From contig CAINZT010000209.1 in the NCBI GenBank assembly GCA_903855705.1, forward strand, positions 1 through 37,795: a DNA stretch of 37,795 nt, read 5' to 3'. The stretch is from an uncultured Synechococcus sp. GTDB taxonomy: Bacteria > Cyanobacteriota > Cyanobacteriia > PCC-6307 > Cyanobiaceae. Shown piece by piece: positions 8,848 through 17,027 of the stretch; the first letter of the stretch is position 1; each line of letters begins with the position of its first letter. A program made the translations under genes and the position numbers. A model generated the notes under the pieces. That model saw nothing but the letters and a program-made list of their open reading frames with translations. It was not told the DNA's origin and made no database searches.

Positions 8848-10015
8848 GGGCCTCGGCCATGGCGGCGATCGCCTGCCCGATCTCGGCGGCCGTGGTGGAG
8901 CGGCCCAGGCCAAAGCGGATCGAGGCGGCGGCCTCCAGGCGGCTAAGGCCCAGGGCGGAGAGCACATGGGAGGGTTCGCCGCTGCTGCAGGCCGAGCCGC
9001 CGCTCACGGCCAGCTGGCGGCGCAGGGCCCGGTGCAAGGCGCCGCCCTCCACCCCTTCCACGCAGATATTCAGGTTGTGGGCCAGCCGGGGCGCGGCGGC
9101 CCCATTGCGGCGGACGCCACCCAGGGCCTCGAGCCCCTGCCAGAGCTGATCCCGCAGGCCCCCCAGACGCTGCTCGCGCTCCAGGCGGTCGCCTTGGGCC
9201 AGGTTCAGGGCGGTGGCCAGACCCACAATCAACGGCACCGGCAGGGTGCCGGCCCGCAGGCCCCCCTGCTGGCCGCCGCCATGGAGCTGGGGGGCGAGCG
9301 TGAGGGGCCGGCTAACCGCCAGGGCGCCGATGCCCTTGGGCCCATAGAGCTTGTGGCCGCTGAGGCTGAGCAGGTCGATGCCCAGCTCGGCGGGGTTGAG
9401 CTCGATATGACCCACGGCCTGGGCCCCGTCGCAGTGGAAGGGGATTCCCCGCTGGCGGCAGAGCGAGCCGATCGCGGCTAGGGGCTGGAGCACGCCGATT
9501 TCATTGTTGGCGGCCATCACGCTCACCACCAGGGTCTCGGGGCTGAGGGCCGCTTCGAGTTGGTCCAGATCCACCAGACCATCACGGCCCACGGCCAGTT
9601 CGGTGAGCTCGAAGCCGTGGCGGGCTAGGTAACGCAGGGGGTCGAGCACGGCCCGGTGTTCCGTGGCCAGGGTCACGAGTTGGCGCCGGCTGCCGCCCGC
9701 CGCCAGTTCCGCCTCGGCCAGGCCCTTGAGGGCCAGGTTGTTGGCCTCGGTGGCGCCGCTGGTGAAGATCAGGCGGGCGCCGGCGGGATCGCCACTGGGG
9801 TTTCCCTTTAGGTCTCCAGGGGGGGCGCCCCCAGTCAGGCCCAGCTGCCCCAGGATCTGGGCGTGGGCCTGGTCCACGGCGGCGGCGGCCAGCAGGCCGG
9901 GCCGGTGCAGGCGGCTGGCCGGGTTGGCGAACTGCTCCTTCCACCAGGGGGCCATGGCGGCCACCACGGCCGGATCACAGGGGGTGGTGGCCTGGTGGTC
10001 GAAGTAGGCGAGCAT
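8819..10015 (-). CDS. cysteine desulfurase (IscS/NifS family)
   Basis: PLP enzyme removing sulfur from cysteine as a persulfide for Fe-S cluster, tRNA and cofactor synthesis. From ATG at 10015 it is 398 residues: YFDHQATTPCDP at the N-terminus, His120 in ATEH, DGAQ (196-199), the PLP-binding Lys222 in SLSGHKLYG, and the active-site Cys343 in SGGSACSSG, a class I (IscS-like) loop. The open frame continues 177 codons upstream, but that part is the antisense of the secreted-protein gene; family starts coincide with MLAYFDHQ. An insertion of about 15-20 residues (61-80, GGAPPGDLKGNPSGDPAG) before the RLIFTSGATEANN strand is unusual. It overlaps the DUF456 gene end by 29 bp. Which paralogue (IscS-like or other) cannot be settled here. 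Confidence 0.92.
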   Translation of the reverse strand: MLAYFDHQATTPCDPAVVAAMAPWWKEQFANPASRLHRPGLLAAAAVDQAHAQILGQLGLTGGAPPGDLKGNPSGDPAGARLIFTSGATEANNLALKGLAEAELAAGGSRRQLVTLATEHRAVLDPLRYLARHGFELTELAVGRDGLVDLDQLEAALSPETLVVSVMAANNEIGVLQPLAAIGSLCRQRGIPFHCDGAQAVGHIELNPAELGIDLLSLSGHKLYGPKGIGALAVSRPLTLAPQLHGGGQQGGLRAGTLPVPLIVGLATALNLAQGDRLEREQRLGGLRDQLWQGLEALGGVRRNGAAAPRLAHNLNICVEGVEGGALHRALRRQLAVSGGSACSSGEPSHVLSALGLSRLEAAASIRFGLGRSTTAAEIGQAIAAMAEALNQLRAPRG

Positions 10016-10043
10016 GGGCCCATGTTGGCAAGGGCGTTCTGAG

Positions 10044-10694
10044 ATGGCTGGTGATCGCCTTTCGCGCCAACCGCTGGCCCTGGCCGCTGACACGGGGCGT
10101 TGCCTGGCTCGGGCCCTGGGTCGTGGTTTAGGCCCTGTCCTGGTCCAGGCCAGGGCCCAAGCGCGGGGCCGCGGCCAGGTCCATGCCCGGGACCTTGCCT
10201 GGGCGGCGGCGGGACTGGCGCTGGCTGGCTGGCTGGCCCCCCTGCCCGCCGGCGCCGACCAGGGCGACATGGTCAACCCGATTGATGCCCGGCCCCCGGG
10301 GCTGGTGGTGCTGTGGGAGCGGGCCGGCCGTGGCGGCCAGGAGGCGGTCGGTGTGTTTGCGGTTAGCAAGGACCCCAACGACCCCGAAGTGCGCCAGATC
10401 AAGGTCTGGCTGGAGCTGCCCAACAACCTGCGCGTGCGCCAGGAAAGCATCCGCTGCTCAGCGTCCCAACCGATGCGCATGAGCAGCAACGGCCGCGAGT
10501 TCATCCTGCGCGAACTCAACCCCGGCGGCACGATCACCACCGCCAACCGCCTCGATCACCAGATTTGGTGGGCCGCTTGCTATCCCGAGCAGGCCGGCAA
10601 GGACCCCGCCAGCCTGGCGCCCCTGGCCCGCAAGCTCGGCTATTCGGGCAACCTCGTGGAGCGCGAACAGGTCTTGCCGGGAAACACTCGATAG
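10044..10694 (+). CDS. secreted or periplasmic hypothetical protein
   Basis: 216 residues from the ATG at 10044; unrecognised family. A hydrophobic stretch with a signal-peptide-like end (AWAAAGLALAGWLAPLPAGA) suggests export, with the mature part starting about ADQGDMVNPIDARPPG. The N-terminal stretch before it is rich in Arg/Gly/Ala and low in complexity, so translation may start later than the ATG, but no better ATG/GTG is obvious. The mature domain has two Cys (IRCSAS and WAACYP) that could form a disulfide. It is head to head with the cysteine desulfurase, with only 28 bp between start codons, and 36 bp before the response regulator, so it may share a transcript with the latter. Confidence 0.6.
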   Translation: MAGDRLSRQPLALAADTGRCLARALGRGLGPVLVQARAQARGRGQVHARDLAWAAAGLALAGWLAPLPAGADQGDMVNPIDARPPGLVVLWERAGRGGQEAVGVFAVSKDPNDPEVRQIKVWLELPNNLRVRQESIRCSASQPMRMSSNGREFILRELNPGGTITTANRLDHQIWWAACYPEQAGKDPASLAPLARKLGYSGNLVEREQVLPGNTR

Positions 10695-10730
10695 ATTTCG
10701 GCCACCGTCCCCTTCGCCCCCCGCGGGTCC

Positions 10731-11510
10731 ATGCCCCCAGAGCCCGCCGTTCCCAGTTCCCCCGGATCCGGCCCTGCCGGAGCCACCCCTGAGCCGGCCG
10801 CCGCCGAAGCGCCGAAACCGGCGCCGGCCCGCCTGCTGCTGGTCGATGACGAACCCGGCCTGCGCACGGCCGTGCAGGCCTACCTCGAAGACGAGGGCTT
10901 TGACGTCACCACGGCCGTGGATGGCCTCGATGGCTGGGAGAAGGCCCAGGCCCTGCTGCCCGATTTGGTGCTCAGCGACGTGATGATGCCGCGCCTCGAT
11001 GGCTACGGCCTGCTCAAGCGCCTGCGGGCCGATGAGCGCCTCGGCGGCACGCCGGTGATCTTCCTCACCGCCAAGGGCATGACCGCCGACCGGATCGAAG
11101 GCTTCCAGGCCGGCGTCGATGACTACATCCCCAAGCCCTTCGATCCCGATGAGCTGGTGGCCCGGGTGCGCAACGTGGTGCGCCGCCAGGAACGGCTGCT
11201 GGCCGAGGCGGCCCGCTACGCCGACGCCGACATCGGCCAGATGGCCAAACAGATCACCGAGATCCGCTCCCTGCTGCAAACCGGCGGCCCTAAAAAGGCC
11301 GCCGGCCCCGTGCGCCACGACTTCACCCCCCGGGAGGCCTCGGTGTTGCAACTGGTGGCCGAGGGCCTGATGAATAAGGAGATCGCCCGGCGCCTGGAAA
11401 CCTCGATCCGCAACGTCGAGAAATACGTGAGCCGCCTGTTCACCAAAACCGGCACCTCCAGCCGCACCGAATTGGTGCGCTACGCCCTCGAAAACGGCCT
11501 GGTTGATTAA
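10731..11510 (+). CDS. LuxR/NarL-type response regulator
   Basis: Two-component transcription regulator of 259 residues. After a Pro/Ala-rich N-terminal tail (about 1-32) there is a receiver domain with the acidic pair in LLLVDDEPG, the phospho-acceptor Asp in DLVLSDVMMPRLDGYG, and the switch Thr and Lys in FLTAKG and IPKPFD. A linker then leads to a LuxR-type helix-turn-helix: LTPRE-like FTPREASVLQLVAEGLMNKE and RNVEKYVSRLFTKTG. Family and architecture resemble the Ycf29-type regulator known from cyanobacteria and red-algal plastids, but I cannot verify orthology. No sensor kinase is in the window. Confidence 0.9.
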   Translation: MPPEPAVPSSPGSGPAGATPEPAAAEAPKPAPARLLLVDDEPGLRTAVQAYLEDEGFDVTTAVDGLDGWEKAQALLPDLVLSDVMMPRLDGYGLLKRLRADERLGGTPVIFLTAKGMTADRIEGFQAGVDDYIPKPFDPDELVARVRNVVRRQERLLAEAARYADADIGQMAKQITEIRSLLQTGGPKKAAGPVRHDFTPREASVLQLVAEGLMNKEIARRLETSIRNVEKYVSRLFTKTGTSSRTELVRYALENGLVD

Positions 11511-11619
11511 CCCCAGCCAAGCTCCCGTTCCTCTAGACGGCCCCAGGCAAGGCGCGCTCCCAGCCGCACCCAGGCCAGGGCCTCTGGCTCAGGCGTGGAA
11601 TCCAGGACCCCGTAGCGCC

Positions 11620-12792
11620 GTGACCAGTGGGCCCACCCAGGGGGTAGCTGGCCCTAATCCCGAGGGCCCCGGGCCCTTTGCCGCGGGCTGGTTGCCCCCA
11701 GCCTTCAACCAGGGCTGGACCTACCGCGACCGCCCCGGCCCAGATCTGGCTAGCGGCACCAGCGTCGCCAGCTACTACGCCAGCCGCTACGGCCATTCCG
11801 AGCTGGCGGTGTGGCTGGGGCGGATCGCCGCCGGCGAGGTGCACTGCAATGGCCGCAAGCTCCTGGCCGATGGGCCGCTCGCAGCCGCCGATCGGCTGGC
11901 CTGGCATCGGCCCCCCTGGCAGGAGGCCGCCGTGCCGGACCTGCCCGGCCCCCTCTTCGATGACGGCGACCTGCATGTGATCGATAAGCCCAGCGGCCTG
12001 CCCGTGCTGCCGGCCGGGGGCTGGCTCGAGCACACCGTGCTGCGTCTGCTGGAGCGGCGCCACCGGGGCGACCCGGCCGGCCTGCCCCGGCCCGTGCACC
12101 GGCTGGGCCGCTTCACCTCGGGTCTGTTGGTCTGCGCCCGCCAGCCCCAGACCCGGGCCTGGCTCAGTGCCCGGCTGCGGGAGAGCACGGCCCAGGGTCC
12201 CAGCCAGGCCGCCCCGCTCCTCGGCGCAGGCTGCCGCAAGCTCTACCGGGCCCTGGTGGTGCCTGGGGTGCTGGCGCTCCAACCGGGCGAGTCGCGCCTG
12301 ATTGAGGTGCCGATCGGCCGCCGCGCCCATCCCCAGCTCGGCCAGCTCTGGTGCGCTGTCGATGGGCCTGCTCCAGGAGATCGTTCCGCTCCAGGAGACC
12401 GCTCCGCCCGCAGCACCCTCACCCTGCTGGAGCGCGGCCGCCAGGCCGATCTGGTGCAGGTGACCATCGCCAGCGGCCGCCCCCACCAGATCCGCATCCA
12501 CTGCGCCGCCCTGGGGGCGCCCCTGCTCGGCGACCCCCTCTACGCCCCAGGCGGCCTGGCGATCCCAGGCGCCTTACCCGGCGACGGCGGCTATTGGCTG
12601 CAGGCCTGGCGGCTGGAGCTGGACCTCCCCGGCGGCGGCCGCCTGGACCTGGAGGCGCCCCAGGCCCTGGAGTTGGCAAAGGGCGCTTCGGGAGGCTGGG
12701 GCAAGCCGCTGGTCCATCACGACTGGACGTCAATCCCCCCAGCAGGCATGGATGATTGGCGGGATGGATGCCCCATTCCCTCGGGCCACTGA
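11620..12792 (+). CDS. RluA-family RNA pseudouridine synthase, Asp replaced by Gly
   Basis: Predicted to bind RNA and isomerise uridine to pseudouridine. An N-terminal S4-like segment (SELAVWLGRIAAGEVHCNGR) is followed by the synthase core: LHVIDKPSGLPVLPAG, RPVHRLGRFTSGLLV and the C-terminal RPHQIRIHCAALGAPLLGDPLY. In most RluA enzymes the motif is HRLDxxTSG with Asp as the catalytic base; here the codon at 12106-12108 is GGC, giving HRLGRFTSG, so either this subfamily works differently or it is inactive. The frame opens at TTG 11503, overlapping the response regulator by 8 bp; I prefer GTG at 11620 because the residues before it are low-complexity. The start is uncertain. Confidence 0.85.
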   Translation: MTSGPTQGVAGPNPEGPGPFAAGWLPPAFNQGWTYRDRPGPDLASGTSVASYYASRYGHSELAVWLGRIAAGEVHCNGRKLLADGPLAAADRLAWHRPPWQEAAVPDLPGPLFDDGDLHVIDKPSGLPVLPAGGWLEHTVLRLLERRHRGDPAGLPRPVHRLGRFTSGLLVCARQPQTRAWLSARLRESTAQGPSQAAPLLGAGCRKLYRALVVPGVLALQPGESRLIEVPIGRRAHPQLGQLWCAVDGPAPGDRSAPGDRSARSTLTLLERGRQADLVQVTIASGRPHQIRIHCAALGAPLLGDPLYAPGGLAIPGALPGDGGYWLQAWRLELDLPGGGRLDLEAPQALELAKGASGGWGKPLVHHDWTSIPPAGMDDWRDGCPIPSGH

Positions 12793-12842
12793 GGGGACGG
12801 TTCGTTTCACATCATTGTTGACCCATCCATTGGGATTCCTGA

Positions 12843-13088
12843 ATGCCCCTTGCCGCGTTGTTTTCCGCAAGCACCTGTCAAGTGGCGCCGGAAAATGTCG
12901 GCCTGCTCACGCTGTTTGGCAATGGGCTGGCAATCGGTGTGGCCCTATCCATCCTCACGGGCAAAACCTACTATCGGCGCGTGATTGCCAAGGACGAGGA
13001 ACCGTTTAATTATTGGTTATCGGTGGGCTGCTTGCTTGTGCTTGCGGTGTTTGTTCTGGGCATGCTGCACGCTTGCCCCCACCGTTGA
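12843..13088 (+). CDS. small two-span membrane protein
   Basis: 81 residues, not recognised. Two hydrophobic segments (about NVGLLTLFGNGLAIGVALSI and YWLSVGCLLVLAVFVLGML) separated by a polar loop TGKTYYRRVIAKDEEP. It sits alone between the pseudouridine synthase and the glycosyltransferase. An overlapping frame (12752-13009) has no membrane or family signal and is rejected. The 13089-13256 gap after it contains no gene or convincing signal. Confidence 0.55.
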   Translation: MPLAALFSASTCQVAPENVGLLTLFGNGLAIGVALSILTGKTYYRRVIAKDEEPFNYWLSVGCLLVLAVFVLGMLHACPHR

Positions 13089-13256
13089 GTCGGCTCTTTG
13101 GGCTTCGCTGGGTGACAGCGGCGAGGCCGAATCCTGGGGTTGGGGCTGGATCGCGGCTGCTTGGCGCTGTGACCTGAAAGATCACCAGCTGCGGTTCTAT
13201 CCCGATAGGCTTTGGATGCTTGCTAGAGCCTAACCATCCGCGCGTTCTTTGACTCT

Positions 13257-15263
13257 TTGCAGGCCAGGGGCCTGGCCGTTGGCCTGAGTGCTGCGCTGGC
13301 GTTGCACTACCTGAGCTGGCGGATTGGCAGCAGCTTGAATCTCAGTTCAACGGCAGCCACGGCCCTGAGCTTGGCGATGCTGGCGGCGGAGCTGTTGCTA
13401 TTGGCCAGCGCTTTTTTGCAGCTGCTGTTCAGTGCTCTGCCGGGGCCCGATGGCCAAGCCGAGATCCAGGCCGCTGCAGCCGCCCTGGCGGCCGATCGGC
13501 GCGGTGATCCCGGTTCCTTGCCCAAGGTTGCGGTGCTGGTGCCCAGCTGCGGCGAACCCCTGGAGGTGGTGGAGCGATCCCTGCGCGGCTGTTTAGATCT
13601 CGACTATCCCAATTTTGAGGTTTGGTTGCTCGATGACGGGGCCAGGCCTGAGCTGGAGAGGTTGGGCGACCAGCTGGGGTGCCGGTATCAGGCCCGCCCC
13701 CAGCGAACCCATGCCAAGGCCGGCAACCTCAACGCGGCCTTGCCCCAGCTTCAAGCGGAGTTGCTGGCTGTTTTTGATGCCGATGTGGTGCCTTCGAGAA
13801 GTTTTCTGAATCGCACGGTCGGTCTGTTCCGGGATCCACATGTGGGCTTTGTGCAGACACCCCAGACCTACATGAATGCCGATCCGGTGATGCGCAACTT
13901 GCGCTTGGAACGCTGGTTGCTGCCCGATGAAGAAAGCTTCTATCGCTGGATTCAGCCGAATCGTCAACGGCTGGGGGCGGTGGTCTGTGCCGGCACCTCG
14001 TTTGTGATGCGTCTGTCCAGTTTGCGCCAGGTGGGAGGCTTTGAAACCCAAACGGCCTCAGAGGATCTGGCCACCGGGATTCGCCTGGTTGCCGCGGGCT
14101 ATCGGGGCCTGTATCTGCCGGAGAAGTTGAGTGCCGGCTTGGCTCCCTTCACCCTCAAAGCGATGGCCCGGCAGCGCAGTCGTTGGGCCAGTGGCACCAT
14201 CCAAACCCTGCGCACCGGTGCCAACCCGCTCACGATTGCGGGACTGACTCCGATCCAGCGTTTGGCCTATGGGGAAGGCATTCTCCATTGGGCCATGGTG
14301 CTGCCCCAGCTGGTGCTGCTGCTGGCGCCGATCAGTATGGGAATCTTCGGGATTTTGCCCTACAGGGTGGACTCCCAGGGGTTATTGACTGCGGCCTTCC
14401 CCTTCTTCCTCAGCCAACTGCTGCTCTTGCCTTGGTTGTGTGGCCGCTCCCGCGCTGCCCTGATGCCGGAGCTCTACCGCTGGGTGTTTGTGCTGCCCTT
14501 GGCGGCCAGCGTGGTGATGACCCTGCTGGGCCGGCCCCAAGGCTTTCAGGTCACCCCCAAAAGTCTGCCAACCGCTGCCAAAGTTGGACCTTCAAAGCGG
14601 TTGCTGCTCCCCTTACTCCTGCTGCTCGGCATTCAGCTGCTCAGCCAGGTGAACCTCACGCTCCACCACGGTTCGTTCTCAGGACCGGCTGCCGGGAGCG
14701 CGTTGCAGGTGACCTTGATCTGGGGATGGATCAACAGCCTGCTCTTGCTGGCCGCGATTCGAATCTGTTGGGATCGCAAGCGCTCAGACACCACCCCTTG
14801 GTTCACGCTCCAGCTCCACGCCAGCTTGAGCCAGCCCGGCCCCAGCGGGCGTGGCCAGGGGCCGAAGTCCGCCGTCCGGATCCACACCATCAGCGAGGGT
14901 GGCTGTGAAGGGGACCTGCGCGATCCAGCCCCCTGGGAGCTGGCCAGAGCTGGGGCCCAGCTGGAGCTTGCGTTCCCGACGGGGGGGCTTGCCGGTGCGT
15001 GGCCTGTCCAACTGGTTCGCACGCAAGTGCGCCCAGGTGGCCTAGGGATCGGTTTGGCCTGGGGGGCGCTCGATCACCGTCAGCGGGAGCAATTGCAAGG
15101 GTTTCTCTATCGCCGCGACAATCTCTGGCCCCATCGCCGGGCCCCCTTTGATGGCTGGGCCCTGCTGGCGCTCGGACGGCGCTTGCTGCAACGGCCAGGG
15201 CCGGACGATTGGTTCCAGCGCAGCCAACTACCCGTCAGCGGTGAGGGTGTTGCTGGCCCGTGA
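13257..15263 (+). CDS. cellulose-synthase-like family 2 glycosyltransferase with PilZ-like tail
   Basis: Membrane processive glycosyltransferase of 668 residues, BcsA-like. Two N-terminal spans (about 5-60), then the GT-A domain: VLVPSCGEP, first Asp pair in WLLDDG (126-128), HAKAGNLNAAL, DxD in FDADVVPS (174-176), the general base region in TASEDLATG (SED 268-270) and QRSRW (306-310). Further spans follow from about 340 to 515. The C-terminus (about 520-640) fits a PilZ domain (RIHTISEGGCEGDL; ending QREQLQGFLYRRDNLW), but the RxxxR arginines and the D/N of D/NxSxxG that bind c-di-GMP are not clear. The substrate polymer is unknown; no bcsB, bcsZ or other polysaccharide gene is adjacent. Start is TTG at 13257; no upstream in-frame alternative exists after the stop at 13224. 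Confidence 0.88.
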   Translation: MQARGLAVGLSAALALHYLSWRIGSSLNLSSTAATALSLAMLAAELLLLASAFLQLLFSALPGPDGQAEIQAAAAALAADRRGDPGSLPKVAVLVPSCGEPLEVVERSLRGCLDLDYPNFEVWLLDDGARPELERLGDQLGCRYQARPQRTHAKAGNLNAALPQLQAELLAVFDADVVPSRSFLNRTVGLFRDPHVGFVQTPQTYMNADPVMRNLRLERWLLPDEESFYRWIQPNRQRLGAVVCAGTSFVMRLSSLRQVGGFETQTASEDLATGIRLVAAGYRGLYLPEKLSAGLAPFTLKAMARQRSRWASGTIQTLRTGANPLTIAGLTPIQRLAYGEGILHWAMVLPQLVLLLAPISMGIFGILPYRVDSQGLLTAAFPFFLSQLLLLPWLCGRSRAALMPELYRWVFVLPLAASVVMTLLGRPQGFQVTPKSLPTAAKVGPSKRLLLPLLLLLGIQLLSQVNLTLHHGSFSGPAAGSALQVTLIWGWINSLLLLAAIRICWDRKRSDTTPWFTLQLHASLSQPGPSGRGQGPKSAVRIHTISEGGCEGDLRDPAPWELARAGAQLELAFPTGGLAGAWPVQLVRTQVRPGGLGIGLAWGALDHRQREQLQGFLYRRDNLWPHRRAPFDGWALLALGRRLLQRPGPDDWFQRSQLPVSGEGVAGP

Positions 15264-15338
15264 CCTCCCAGGGCTGGGGAGGGGCGGGCATGGCCTGGGC
15301 AGGAAGGGCGTGGCCCCTTCCTGGGCGCTGTTGAGGCC

Positions 15339-15866
15339 ATGGCCCAGGCAAATGGCCCAGAATGGACCTTCCCCAAATTCGATCTTCTGACACCCTTGAT
15401 CCCCCGGCGGCGTCGCCGACGCTCCTGGCTGCGGTGGCTGCGGCAGCGCCTGCTTTGGCTATGGCATCAGGAGGGCAGCCCGGGCCAGCGGGCCCGGGGC
15501 CTGGCGGCGGGGGTGTTCAGCGGCTGCTATCCCTTCTTTGGTTTGCAGATCGTGCTGGGCGAGGGCTTGGCCAGCCTGGTGCGTGGCAACCATCTGTTGG
15601 CCATCGTGGGCACCTGGATTAGCAATCCCCTCACCTCTTTACCGCTCTACTGGTTCAACTATCAGGTCGGCTGCTGGCTGCTGGGAGCAGGCCCGGCCTT
15701 CCCCTCCCTGGACCAGTTGAAGGACGGTGAACTCCTGAACTTGGGGGCCAGCTTCACGGGCCGGCTGATGGTGGGCTCCACCTTGGTGGGTCTACTCAGT
15801 GCCCTGCTGCTCGGAGGGCTCTATTGGTTGCTGTTGCTGCGCAGGACCCGGCGGGCCCGGGCCTGA
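15339..15866 (+). CDS. DUF2062 family membrane protein
   Basis: 175 residues. After an Arg-rich cytoplasmic start (PRRRRRRSWLRWLRQ) the DUF2062 pattern appears: RARGLAAGVFSGCYPFFGLQ, RGNHLLAIVGTWISNPLTS, LPLYWFNYQVG. Two to three membrane spans and a basic C-terminal tail. Role unknown; in other bacteria DUF2062 occurs next to or fused with glycosyltransferases, which fits the preceding gene 75 bp upstream and suggests a shared role in surface polysaccharide, an inference only. Confidence 0.82.
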   Translation: MAQANGPEWTFPKFDLLTPLIPRRRRRRSWLRWLRQRLLWLWHQEGSPGQRARGLAAGVFSGCYPFFGLQIVLGEGLASLVRGNHLLAIVGTWISNPLTSLPLYWFNYQVGCWLLGAGPAFPSLDQLKDGELLNLGASFTGRLMVGSTLVGLLSALLLGGLYWLLLLRRTRRARA

Positions 15867-16122
15867 GGTCAGCCTCGGGTCTGGTCCCATCGAACCGCCC
15901 CCTCCCAACCCGGCTTGCGAGGTGATCTGGTGATGGCCAAAAGGTGCCCAGTGAGCATGGCGATGACCCCAAGGGTGCCAGCCTGATTGTGTTGTTTTGG
16001 GCTGGGTGTGCTGACGGTTCCAGATAGGAACGGCCGCCAACTTGTTGACCGTGCTTGCTGACGTGCGCTCGGGCCCATGCCCGGGGCCAGCCCTAAGCCT
16101 GTTGCTTGGACCATTGCTTTTT

Positions 16123-16128
16123 AAGGAG
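16123..16128 (+). promoter_or_regulatory. strong ribosome binding site of HPP gene
   Basis: AAGGAG 5 nt before the ATG at 16134. This is one of very few perfect Shine-Dalgarno sequences in the window, where most starts lack one. The preceding gap (15867-16122) contains no other feature I can support. Confidence 0.7.
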
Positions 16129-16133
16129 TCTCG

Positions 16134-16640
16134 ATGTCGTTTCTGGCGAAGTTCAAGGGGGATGGGGCGCCGTTACCACCCAAGCCCACTCTCAAGGCCG
16201 TGGGCCTGGCCTGGCTGGGTGGATTGATTGCCATTGCCACGGTTGCCGGGCTCACGAATCTGCTCTCGGTTGCCCTTGTGGTGGGATCCTTTGGTGCTAC
16301 CTGCGTGCTGGTTTTTGGCTATCCCGATGTGCCTTTTTCCCAGCCCAGAAATGTGATTTTTGGCCACTTTCTCAGTTCGTTGGTGGGTCTTGTTTGCCTG
16401 GCAGTGTTTGGTGCCCATTGGTGGGCCGTTGCCCTGGCCGTGGCCACCGCGATTGCCCTGATGATGGTCACCCGCACGGTGCACCCACCGGCCGGCTCCA
16501 ATCCCGTGATTGTGTTTCTGGTGCAGCCCACCTGGAGCTTCCTGCTCTTCCCCACTTTGGTGGGTGCCCTGGTGTTGATGGCTGTCGCCCTCCTCTACAA
16601 CAACGCGACCCGCGAAGCCAGATATCCAAAGTACTGGTAG
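16134..16640 (+). CDS. HPP family integral membrane protein
   Basis: 168 residues with four predicted membrane spans and the family's signature His-Pro-Pro in MMVTRTVHPPAGSNPVIVF. The N-terminus (MSFLAKFKGDGAPLPPKP) is cytoplasmic. Some cyanobacterial HPP proteins act as nitrite transporters of the chloroplast envelope/NrtHPP type, so a small-ion transport role is possible, but no nitrogen-assimilation gene is nearby and no NtcA-like GTA-N8-TAC site is visible upstream. The gene has the best ribosome binding site in the region and stands alone. Confidence 0.85.
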   Translation: MSFLAKFKGDGAPLPPKPTLKAVGLAWLGGLIAIATVAGLTNLLSVALVVGSFGATCVLVFGYPDVPFSQPRNVIFGHFLSSLVGLVCLAVFGAHWWAVALAVATAIALMMVTRTVHPPAGSNPVIVFLVQPTWSFLLFPTLVGALVLMAVALLYNNATREARYPKYW

Positions 16641-16746
16641 CGAGGTTGCGGCGCTGGAGTCCGCCAGCCCTCTCAGTCAGTCCCACCCATGGCCAGGGCC
16701 GTGCCCCGGCCCCAATCCGCAGCCGGCCGCCAGATGAGACAGACTC

Positions 16747-16764
16747 TTAGCAATCCGTTACAAA
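16747..16764 (+). promoter_or_regulatory. HLR1-like element before the 84-aa gene
   Basis: Two octamers separated by 2 bp: TTAGCAAT (16747-16754) and GTTACAAA (16757-16764). The HLR1 consensus for RpaB is two (G/T)TTACA(A/T)(A/T) with 2 bp between. The second half is perfect, the first matches 6 of 8. It ends only 4 bp before the ATG at 16769, an odd position for a promoter element. Confidence 0.4.
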
Positions 16765-16768
16765 GGCC

Positions 16769-17023
16769 ATGACGGTCGGTCAGTTGTTTCTCGCCAGCCT
16801 CTCCAGTGGGGTGATCAGCCCGTCGGAGCTCTCCTGGCTCACCGCCCAGCAGGACCGTTTTTCGCGCCTGGAGGAGGCCACGGCCCTGCGCCTCGGCCGC
16901 CTGCTCGACCAGGGCACTATCCAGCTGGGCTGCCGCCTCTCGCCCACCAAGCTCCACCACGCCGCCGTGCGGGATGGCTGGATCGAGCCCCTGGGTCGCC
17001 GCCGCCATCGCCGCCCGGCCTAG
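16769..17023 (+). CDS. small conserved-looking cyanobacterial protein
   Basis: 84 residues, soluble, no known function. Pattern: helical N-terminus (MTVGQLFLASLSSGVISPSE), then LTAQQDRFSRLEEATALRLG and RLLDQGTIQLGCRL, ending in a basic tail (GRRRHRRPA). I remember similar small proteins in other unicellular cyanobacteria but cannot check. It is followed 43 bp later by hli. No ribosome binding site is visible because the HLR1-like element occupies that place. One shared light-responsive unit with hli is possible. Confidence 0.6.
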   Translation: MTVGQLFLASLSSGVISPSELSWLTAQQDRFSRLEEATALRLGRLLDQGTIQLGCRLSPTKLHHAAVRDGWIEPLGRRRHRRPA

Positions 17024-17027
17024 GTGC

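Noticed and set aside
8864-8876. GCGATCGC (HIP1-like octamer), also near 21292
   Set aside because: Only isolated copies seen; no enrichment as found in HIP1-rich cyanobacteria.
10016-10546. 177-codon upstream extension of the cysteine desulfurase frame
   Set aside because: It is antisense to the secreted-protein gene, has no family similarity, and the family begins at MLAYFDHQ.
12752-13009. 85-residue frame between the pseudouridine synthase and the small membrane protein
   Set aside because: Overlaps both neighbours in another frame; no recognisable pattern.
13168-13190. TGTGA...TCAC resembling a CRP site
   Set aside because: The half-sites are 9 bp apart instead of 6 and the inner bases do not fit.
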